From assembly GCA_964036045.1 (NCBI GenBank), contig OZ038378.1, positions 23,735,935 through 23,799,934 of the forward strand: DNA of 64,000 bases, read 5' to 3'. Origin of the DNA: Eutreptiella sp. 'Long Island Sound 2002'. Lineage: Eukaryota; Euglenozoa; Euglenophyceae; Eutreptiales; Eutreptiaceae. Shown piece by piece: positions 55,912-64,000 of this stretch. The first letter of the stretch is position 1. Every line of letters starts with the position of its first letter. The notes beneath the pieces are model-generated. The model did not search any database, had not been told where the DNA came from, and saw only the letters and a program-made list of their open reading frames with translations. Position numbers and translations under genes: made by a program.

Positions 55912-56909
55912 CGTGAATACCTGGGGGTATTGGATACTAGAGGCACCATATCTATAGTGGCCAAGAACATTTCACCTTGTTGGAGCCTGAAGAACACCAT
56001 GACCACCGCGGCGGGGACTGTGAAGTGGAGGTACCTATGGGCTCCCGAACTATCGCCCATCGGTTCTACGTGATGGACACTGAAGCCTTCGACTTTGTAT
56101 TGGGGACTGACTTCTTCGTGCAGCACTCCCAGATACAATCACTGACGCTGCAAGCTCCCTACCTCCTCTACGTGGACCACGGCAGTGGCAGAGAGTACGT
56201 GCCACTGGAGCAGTCTGAGCACACCTCGAGCTACCTGAGGGTATCGAAGGAGGAGCCCTCGAACATGATGGCGGCGTCAAAAACTGAGTACTATCAACTA
56301 TTGGGGGAAGTCCTAGACCAAGGTCTGAAGGAGTTGGGTTACTCTAGAGAAGACCTGAGTGTGGAGTTGTTCGCCAGCGACAAGCAACATGTCTTGGACC
56401 TTTACTGCAGCAAGGGGAAAAACTGCAGCTACAAATTTTACTGGCCCTCTTTCGGGATGGCCTACGGGAACCCCAGGTTCAGTGAACTGGGGGAGGTCTT
56501 GACCAAGGTGGCCTTGGAACGTTTCCGTATGGTCCTGTGTTCCCCCGATTGGGGAGCCCATGGGGCCAACGAGTACTGGCGAACCCTCCTGGGCAGGCTG
56601 ACTATCACCCCTGTTCGGTTACCTGATGAGGCCATCTATGTGCTTCCCGGGCGTAAGACGCCTATCGGGAAACCCGGATGGGGGAGTATGCTCAGCCTTG
56701 CGGACGGAGGTCTTACCTCCATCCCCTGGGAGGACCTGGACTCGACTCTGGTCCAGGCTATACAACAAGAAAGCGATGGACTCGCCTTAGGTGACTTGAA
56801 GGATGGACTACGACCTCAAGATGCTATTGAGACTATACCCGGAGGAGATGACTACGTCGTGACTAACACCAACGCCCCCAAACTCTCCCTGCCATGTACC
56901 TGTTCCTGA
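55912..56909 (+). pseudogene. Retroviral-type aspartic protease and Dam/DIRS-like methyltransferase-like segment
   Basis: REYLGVLDTRGTISIVAKN (55912-55968) resembles the pepsin-type retroelement active site, with DTR where DTG is normal. After a frameshift, the ORF 55977-56909 has CEVEVPM...AHRFYVMD and FDFVLGTDFF, the second half of such proteases. From about residue 105 comes a different segment: LSVELFASDKQHVLDLYCSK, FGMAYGNPRFSELGEVLTKV, MVLCSPDWG. That layout (LFAS, NPxFS, then a PxW strand) resembles the DNA N6-adenine methyltransferase-like domain of DIRS elements, whose usual NPPF is NPRF here. The methyltransferase idea is weak inference. Confidence 0.5.
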
Positions 56910-57000
56910 TGTAGTCTCTGAGTGTGGACTATCCGAGCTCCCCAGGTCTATCCACTCAGATGACAAAACTGAGCACGACGCCTTCATCGGGCCGACTTGC

Positions 57001-57612
57001 TTGGGGGAAGTGGAAAACGCCGAGTACGTCGCCCCACTGAAACCCCTACTCTTCATGAGGGTGGAAGACCCCGTGGACGAAGAGCTGGATCCCCGCTCCA
57101 GGCTAAGGGAGTACGTGGACTCCAAGAGGAGGTTGGAAGCGAAAAAGCTATGCTACGCTAAGCCTACCCGCAGCTCATGGCCACTGAAGCAAGGACGTAT
57201 GGGATATCTATCCCAATTGAAGGAGGACCTCGAACAGAAGATCACCACCTGGCAAAGGGAGGTAGATCTTAGGCTCATGAGGAGCGTGTGGGGTGCCCAT
57301 ATGAGGACCCCAGAGGAGGACGACCTTTCGGAGGAATGTGTATGTGAACCCCCTCGAGCGTGCCTATGTTGCCATCGTCCATCGGAGATGGTTGAACCAG
57401 ACCTACTTGATGCCTACCAAGGGTTGAAGGACACTACCAAAACGAGGAGTCAGTGGAGGATCACCTCCCGACGTCTATTACTCAGGGGGCAAGCAACTTA
57501 CACTCTGACGAGGACATGGAGGACAAGATCAAGCTATTGGACCCGCGGGTGCAGAAGCTTAAAAGACCTATCTGGAGGTGTTCGGGAAACTACCCCCCCT
57601 AGCCTCATGTGA
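57001..57612 (+). pseudogene. Linker upstream of RT, frameshifted
   Basis: This open frame of 203 codons lies between the methyltransferase-like segment and RT. It contains charged helical sequence (ELDPRSRLREYVDSKRRLEA), an acidic stretch, and a Cys pair group CVCEPPRACLCCHRP. It overlaps the RT frame by 35 nt. There is no recognisable domain, and the last about 50 codons look out of frame. Confidence 0.35.
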
Positions 57613-60600
57613 CAAGCTGGTACAGATGGACCTCAAGCTGAAACCCGAGTTTGTGGGTCACAAGATCCGGAGGAGACCCTATCCGGCTCCGAAAGAGCAG
57701 GCCGACGAGATTGGGCTACAGATACAACAATGTATCGACGCTGGCCTAGTCCTGGAGTACAAGGACGGGAACTACCCCCAACACTGCAGCCCCTGTTTCC
57801 TGGTGGCTAAACCTGGGTCTACAGCCAAACGGCTGGTAGTGGACTACGGAGAGCTGAACAAGAAAACGCTGAACCACTCAGGGTCCATTCCTAATACGCA
57901 GTCTACCGTTGAGAAGATAGCCTCCTGTTGCTACAAGACCAAGATGGACAAGAGGAGCGGATTCTGGCAGGTGGACCTGACGCCCAACGCTCAGGAGCTA
58001 CTAGCCTTCATCACCCCTCAGGGGAGGGTGTTCAAGTGGAAGGTCATGCCGTTTGGCGTGGCTAACGCACCCGCTCTGTTCCAAGGGCTGATGAACAAGA
58101 TCCTGTCCATCCTACGACGAAGACCTAAGGTGCAACAACTCATATCCCGTGGGGCCCAGATGGAAGCACACATCGACGATGTATGCCTCGGGACCAATAC
58201 CTAGGAGGATCACCTAATCCTCTTGGGTGAGTTCTTTGCCGTCTGCCAAGAGGACCACACACGACTCAAGCTGGAGAAGTGTGAGGTCATGCAGGAGACC
58301 ATGCAGTACCTGGGGTTTGACGTTGGCTATGGGTGGTGGACCCCAGCGGCCTCTAAGGCCAAACCCCTGATGGACGCTAAAGTACGACACGAAGACACCA
58401 AGAAAGGACTTCATGATGTGCGCAGTTTCATTGGGGCGTGCAACTTCTATCGCCGCCATATCAAAAGCTTCACCTACACCAGCGCCATTCTGACGGACCT
58501 GATCAAGAAGAGTACTACTTGGCGCTGGGGCCCACAAGAGCAACAAGCGTTTGACGAGCTCCAAGACAAGGTGGCCAACGCTAAGTGCTTGGGCGTGCCT
58601 AGGGTACAAGGGGAAATTATCCTGGTGACCGACGCCAGCAATGTGGGCGGTGGTGGAACGTTGTTCCAATGGCAAGCACTGGAGAAGAAGGACTTCGACT
58701 CGGCTATTTCCCAATGGGGGACTGAAGGTCTCAACCGAGATGGAACTCTCAAGCACAGCTACCCTGACGCCAAGTGGGTCCCAGTACCTCTGGGCCACTG
58801 GAACTGGAGATGGAACCAAGCCAGGGGGAACTACTCCACCTATGAGCAGGAATTGCTCGCGGGTATGGTGTTGCTATCCTTAAAAGCACGACTGTTGGGG
58901 AGTAACCCTGTGGTCTGGCTGTGCGACCAAGAGCCGGTCCGCACTTTCCAGAAGGGTCCCCCACCTGAGAAGGCCAAGCTACGGCGCCGGTGGACCTACC
59001 TCAGCCAACTACGGCTGACGGTACACCATATCCAGGAAGTGAAGAACGAGTGTGCAGACTACATCAGCCGCAACAACTTTGATGCCCTGATTGGTGCCCG
59101 GTCTGAAGCGCTGGCTAAGGAGGCGTTCAGCCGTATGGACGTGCACTTGGACCTCAACATGACTATGATACGCCCCCTGGATGGACTCCAACAAGCGGAG
59201 TACCTGAAGGAGTTTGGGGATATCTACAAGCGCCTGCAGAAGCGCCTTGAACCCCTCCTGCTCAACCAAGAACAGTGGAAGAGGGACAAGAGCTACCTCT
59301 GGCACGAGGACCGCATCGTGGTACCCAGTGACAGAGTTCCAGCGCTGCTGAAGTGACCCCATGAGTCCAGCGGTCATGTGGGTGCTGACCGTACCCTGAG
59401 GCTATTCAAGCAGTGGTTCCACACTACGTGGACTGATGACCAACTGCGGAAGACCCTCCAGCCTATCGTGGACAAGTGCCCGTGTAGGTCCTGCAAACCG
59501 GGGGATATTAGGGACAGAGGTCTCTACTCGACCCTGCCCATCCCTCACTGTGCTAACAGTGTTCTCTACGCGGACTACACGAAGATGCCGAAGTTCGGGG
59601 GCTATGACTTCGCCCTCCTGGTAACCTGTGGGTTGACCAGGTTTACCAGGGTGTTCCCATGTACCAAGCACATTACCAGGGAGGAGACTATCAAGATACT
59701 CCTTGAGGAGTGGTTTTGTGTCTATGGGGCGCCCAAAGGGATCAACTCCGATGAGGACGTACGAGTACGCTCAGATACCGGCTGGTACAAGAGGGTCCTG
59801 AGATCCCTCAATGTCCAGGTGTCTACGGGGATCCCCTACTCTCACACGAGCAACCCCCTATGTGAGCGACAGATTCGTGTCCTCAAGGAGAATGTAAGGA
59901 TATGGTGCAAAACTGAACGCACCAGAGACTGGGTGAGACTACTCCCCGTCATATCCTTGATGATGAACTTCCAAGAGAGTTCGGCTACTGGCTACTCGCC
60001 CCATGAGCTATTCCTAGGACGCCCGGCGTGGTTCCTACATGCTCCCCATCCAGAAGACACCCATTCTTCCGTGGGTGAGTGGGTCGAAGAGCAACAAGCA
60101 AAGGTGGACAAGGCCAAGGCTATGCTCCACAGAGTGAGGGAGCGTCAGTGGAACAAGAAGAACAAGCACCAAGTACCTGCCACCTACGGAGAAGAAGAGT
60201 TGGTTCTGGTGCACCACAGCTGACTACCCGCCTGGCCACGCTCTACCAGCGATGACCCATACTTCGGGCCCTACAAGATTCTATCCGTGGATGGACACCG
60301 TATAACCGTGCGGTGTTCTCCCCATCTAGGGGGGACCCTGGTGTGCGCTGCTCAACACTTGAAGCGCTACTATGATCCTGAAAACCTCTGTGGGGAGGAG
60401 TGGGAGCTGAAGGACGAGGAAATCGCCGCCCTAGACCAACAAGGGGCTGCCAGCCCTATGGAAGTTGAAGGGGAACTCCCCGACATGAACGCTGAGGAGA
60501 TGGCGAAGGAGGGCTTCTACCTGGTGAAGTCTGTCCTACGCCACAGCTATTGCCAGGGTTGGCGCTTCCTCACCCTCTGGGAAGGGTTTGGAGTCAAAGA

Positions 60601-60745
60601 GGCCACCTGGGAACCCTTCTCTGCGTTTGTTCTACCTGAGGGACGCCTAAACTCAGTTCTGGTAGACTACTTGTCCCACAACAATCTTGGTGAGTTGCTG
60701 AGGCTCGCTGAGACGCTTGCCTCCAAGACTAAGGCTAGGGACTGA
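57578..60745 (+). pseudogene. Ty3/gypsy pol: RT, RNase H, integrase, chromodomain
   Basis: A single frame runs throughout with three in-frame stops: TAG 58202-58204, TGA 59354-59356 and TGA 60221-60223. RT: RLVVDYGELNKKT, KMDKRSGFWQVDL (motif A), WKVMPFGVANAPALFQ (B), AHIDDVCLG (C, His in place of the usual Tyr). RNase H: LVTDASNVGGGGTLF, YSTYEQELLAG, WLCDQEP, ECADYISRN. Integrase: an HHCC zinc region GHVGADRTLRLF...CPCRSCK (about 59375-59495), then catalytic D in LYADYTKMP, D in INSDEDVRVRSDTGW, E in NPLCERQIRVLKENV. A chromodomain-like C-terminus follows (GWRFLTLWEGFGVKEATWEP, about 60555-60615). Stop at 60743-60745. This is a chromovirus by its domain order. Confidence 0.85.
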
Positions 60746-61024
60746 ACCTTACCCTTACCTGCCTGGGCGTATGTGTGAGTCTGCTATTCCTAAGGTCCTG
60801 AGAGCAAGCCGCGGAGGTGGTGTCCTAATTCTACCCAAGTCTGCACGCTTGCTAAACCTGGAGGATTGTCTTACCGATGCCACGGGGTAGGCCCCGGGTC
60901 TCTCCTCCCCTAAGCGCCCAATTTCTGTGCTGGCGCCAAACCTTGGGGGAATACCCAGCGTACTAATCCAGGTATTGTTTTCCCTACCTATCTGTCTACT
61001 ACGGGGAGGGGTGGCCAAAAGAAC
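60746..61024 (+). other. 3' noncoding part of the gypsy copy
   Basis: It is collinear with the inverse of about 63740-63968: both share CCTCCAAGACTAA..., a 24-bp GCGCCC...GGCGCC block (about 60919-60942) and GGGGAGGG(G/A)TGGCCAA. Homology stops at GGCCAA, just before repeat C, so C replaces the true 3' end of this copy. Confidence 0.6.
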
Positions 61025-61811
61025 GTTTTATAGTGATTTCAACACTGTGTGTTTGTTGTCCCTCTCCTGCTGCTTGCTGCTGGTGTAGGGTTCCGGCTGC
61101 TTGGTTTTGATGAGGAAAATGTTTTATTGTGGAAATACAACCAATCCAGGATAACCCAAGCCAGAGATAAGCAAGTAGAAGAAGATCACGATGAAAGCAT
61201 GAAGGGCTGCAGTCACAAAGAGTTAGATAAAGACAACTATCAACAATAGACCACCGCAATTAGCATACATTGCAACTCAGGATGAAATATTTTACATGTT
61301 TGAGAAAAGCTGATTGGAAAACTGCCCCAAGGGCCCACTCTCATCCACAGTGCCATCTTGAGATGTGCACTCTTTGTTTTTGGGTCCCATAGGTGCTGAG
61401 GTGGCATGGCTTGTGGCACTGAGGTCACTGCCATGTCACAGGGGATATTGCTACTTAGCTAGGCTGACTGGGTATTGAACCCAGGACCTCTCAAAAAGAG
61501 GTGCCCCGGCCCCCTAGGGTGCATACCACTAGGATGGCTACGAATTCATGAGAATACATAGATAAATTCATAGGCTCTGCCTTCAGTATATCAGTGCCTC
61601 AGCAACCGAGGAAAAGATATTTGACTGCCTATAGCTTGGGGATTAAGGGGTCCACACAACATCCTGATTTAGTGTTTGGTTCCATAGGTCAAAATGTGTT
61701 GTCACCCATTTTGGTTGGACCAATACTAAGATAAAAATGCAAGAGTGCTTAGAGCACCTCTAATACAACTAAAGTCTACCCTATAGCATTGGAAAAGCAC
61801 TTTTTCTTACT
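61025..61811 (-). repeat. 787-bp repeat, copy C
   Basis: Same orientation as copy A: it starts GTTTTATAGTGATTTC, ends CTTTTTCTTACT, and carries the inverse tRNA-like block at about 61455-61540. It follows the 3' side of the plus gypsy copy. Confidence 0.85.
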
Positions 61812-63739
61812 CCCCCCTTGTGCTGTGGTGGCCACCACTGTCGCATTTTGGAGGAAAAAGGGATTTTTTCTTGGCCTTTCCTTGGTTTCCACATCTACTT
61901 TAAAATACTTATAGCTTCCCTAACACTGAAAAAGAGCGCTTTACCATGGCCAGCGACTCTTGCTGCATTGTTGATGACAATCTCGAACAGAAAACTCAGC
62001 GCTCTTGGCGCTGCCGGGGTTCCCGTGGCTTGGTGGGGTTAGAGTAGGGCATGCCAAGACCATATGCATGTGCATCCCTCCCTTGAAGCTGCAGCGAAAC
62101 ACAACCCAACGCCAGACTCTCATAGGACGCTCCACCCAAGTCTCAAGGAACCTGATGGAGACACCTGTCTTGGTACGGGGGCGAGGGTGCGCTGATTTAA
62201 TTAGAATTGCCCCTTGGAGGGGTCTTGATTCTGGTTGAGTCTCCTGCTGCTGCTTTTGGGCCAGAACAGCTGCCTACTCAACGAGGCTTTGCGAGGAGGT
62301 CTGTACAACAGAAGAATGGGAGGATGAGGGACGATTCCGCGCAAACGCGAAGCGATAAGACCTAAATCCGTCAAATGACGGCCTAGAAGTTTTCTGAAGG
62401 CACACACCTGGACAGAATCCAATTGTGCATAAGATGCACATTTTTATGAAATTTGTAGTCATCTCTTGATTTTTTAAATCAAGAAATTCTTACGCAGAAA
62501 AAGGCGGCGCGCAGGAGCGGCTCCTAGCGAGGCGCCGGAAAATAGAGATTTAATAAGATCATAAACGTATGTTACCCAGAATGACGAAAATGACGAAACA
62601 CACAGAAATAGACTAACATAAAGACTCCACGCACATTGGCAGAAAGAATTCAAGATTCAAGATTTCAAAAATCAACAGAAGGACTTCCATGAATCAGGTA
62701 TAGACCACAGGTGTGCTCGTCTCGTATGCAGCATGCACATTGCTCGTCTCGTGTCTCCGTGAACGTGCCTTGTAGCAGTTCTAACAAACGATAGAGGGAT
62801 AGATTAGAAAGATTGCAGATGATTAGAGGTAAGTCCAGGGTGATTAGACATACACACATATGCATAGCGTCGTTTCTCGCTTGTGTCTTGTTTTTCCTTC
62901 ACCTTGCTTCACTCTCCAGCGGTGAGTAAGGTAGGTAAGCCCAGGTGGGGCCACCCCCTGGTGGAGTTCGTGAGTGTGGACAAGATTAGGAAGAAAAACA
63001 GAGGTTGACGGTAAACCCGTGCATGCTCGTGCGTTCACACACGCATTAAAGGGTAGGCCACGCAAAATGCGCACGGTAAACCTTGTTTAGGTTACCCAGG
63101 GGCTCCACCCGACGTTCTATAAGAGAACGGGTGGTGTTCCTTAAGCTTGCTTGCTTGATAGGGGCGTTTGTGGACAGCGTATTATAGGGCCATCTGAGAA
63201 GCGTATAATACGTGGAGATGGTCTTGGTTCCTCCGCTGCAAACGCTCCTTCATCCGCCTTTGCTCTTCAGGTGGGAAGGTCAGGGTGAACTGGTGCAGTC
63301 CCTGGAGCCGTGCTAAAATAGACGGCGCTGGTCACACAAACAACAAGCTACGACTCAGCCAGGAGTGGCAAGCGTAGCCCGACATCTTCACCATTTACGC
63401 TGTGCACGCAACAAGAGCACCCCTTCCCTCCAAGCCCTAGCAGGGAAACGCGTTGTGGCGTCCCTGTTAGCCCACAGAAGCTTAGTAGCTCTGTGTTTTC
63501 TTGCACTCTCACAGGTGAGCCGCTAGGGCTCTTGTCTTCATCCTCAACGCCACCCAGTAGAGCGTGTGTGTAGGAGTGGTAGTCCTGAGTGGGGGCTTGA
63601 GCCAGTTGCAGAAGTGCTCGCCGACCAGGATGGTGCCACTGTAGGTAGGGTGTGTAGAGTAGTGGTGTCTCCTGTCCCGCGTGGTTTTCCACGTGGGCAG
63701 GGGAGTGCGTTAACTTTTGGCCTTTGGCAAAAATGCGCG
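61812..63739. other. No gene supported
   Basis: Mixed-composition spacer. Frames are short apart from a minus frame of 164 codons (63348-63842) without known motifs. That frame may lie within an LTR of the minus-strand gypsy copy at the right edge. No tail or tandem repeat is seen. Confidence 0.4.
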
Positions 63740-64000
63740 TTTTGTATGCCCTTAGTACACTTGGCCATCCCTCCCCTATAGTAGGTAGGGCTTTTGCCGT
63801 CTTCCCCCAAGGATAGGCGCCAGCACAGAAATTGGGCGCCATAGGAGTGGTACTAGTAACTGACTAGGACCTTCGGTCCGACATCAGCGAAGCCCGTTGG
63901 TTCGGGAGCCACGCCCGGGAGAGAGGTGAGACACACACAGACATACGTAGCACACTTAGAGGTAAGGTTCAGTCCCTAGCTTTAGTCTTGGAGGCAAGCG
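63740..64000 (-). mobile_element. 3' end of a minus-strand gypsy copy entering from the right
   Basis: On the minus strand this matches the 3' part of the plus copy (60714-60990) with moderate divergence, including the 24-bp GCGCCC...GGCGCC block at about 63816-63840. The element continues beyond the window. Unlike the plus copy it has no 787-bp repeat at this end. Confidence 0.7.
63969..64000 (-). CDS. Partial gypsy pol, last codons
   Basis: The minus strand reads LASKTKARD and a stop at 63971-63969, identical to the C-terminus of the plus pol. The rest is outside the window. Confidence 0.7.
   Translation of the reverse strand, partial: LASKTKARD

Larger units (their letters stand above)
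52478..61811 (+). mobile_element. Ty3/gypsy chromovirus copy bounded by inverted 787-bp repeats
   Basis: In order: repeat B, gag, a protease and methyltransferase-like segment, RT, RNase H, integrase, chromodomain, 3' noncoding, repeat C. B and C are inverted relative to each other, so the unit starts AGTAAGAAAAAGTGC and ends GCACTTTTTCTTACT. An ordinary LTR element would have direct repeats. No target duplication is visible (CCACGG at the left, CCCCCC at the right), so a rearrangement is as likely as a genuine TIR structure. All ORFs carry stops or frameshifts. Confidence 0.65.

Noticed and set aside
1-64000. CRISPR arrays, bacterial operons or ribosome binding sites
   Set aside because: Nothing of the kind is visible; all recognisable coding sequence belongs to eukaryotic retroelements.

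Overview
The window looks like eukaryotic nuclear DNA that is almost entirely transposable elements. I could not support a single host gene. Coding strands are very GC-rich and C-rich, with proline/alanine/histidine-rich ORFs and long poly-C runs. The elements are non-LTR retrotransposons (apurinic-like endonuclease, reverse transcriptase, RNase H) and Ty3/gypsy chromoviruses (integrase plus chromodomain). This fits a repeat-rich GC-rich protist or alga; a dinoflagellate or green alga are candidates, but the sequence does not let me choose.

Layout. 1-6.85 kb: 3' part of one non-LTR family ('family A'), interrupted by a 1.1-kb AT-richer insert. 7.28-19.83 kb: a minus-strand, 3'-truncated copy of a second, very large non-LTR family ('family B'), itself interrupted at 8044-10666 by a 2.6-kb element with 170-bp terminal inverted repeats, a 5-bp target duplication and a decayed gypsy-type integrase/chromodomain gene. 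19.83-20.99 kb: a short plus-strand fragment of family B. 20.99-23.34 kb: no gene, but a dispersed ~20-bp motif. 23.34-44.19 kb: a near-complete plus-strand family B copy of about 20.9 kb. In order it holds twenty 212-bp monomers, ORF1 (CCCH finger, Ulp1-like protease signature, C2H2 finger), ORF2 (endonuclease, RT, RNase H, CCHC, long C-terminal extension), ORF3 (unknown), ORF4 (Arg/Ser- and His-rich with a conserved C-terminal domain), a 2.8-kb 3' UTR and a TCAAACC heptamer tail. 44.19-49.00 kb: a 5'-truncated family B copy abutting the first head-to-tail and ending in the same tail, inserted in a gypsy gag gene. 49.0-64.0 kb: rearranged Ty3/gypsy chromovirus copies in alternating orientation (minus, plus, minus) with three 787-bp repeats at their edges, one of them inverted relative to the ordinary LTR expectation.

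The two long family B copies act as mutual references. Alignment by eye shows where each carries stops, 1-bp deletions, a 377-bp deletion or an insertion, and gives the empty target site for the 2.6-kb element. No copy is intact, so all large coding regions here are best treated as recently decayed. The most interesting system is family B: a giant multi-ORF non-LTR retrotransposon with a monomer array upstream, a protease-like ORF1 and two extra 3' ORFs, inserting next to its own tail.
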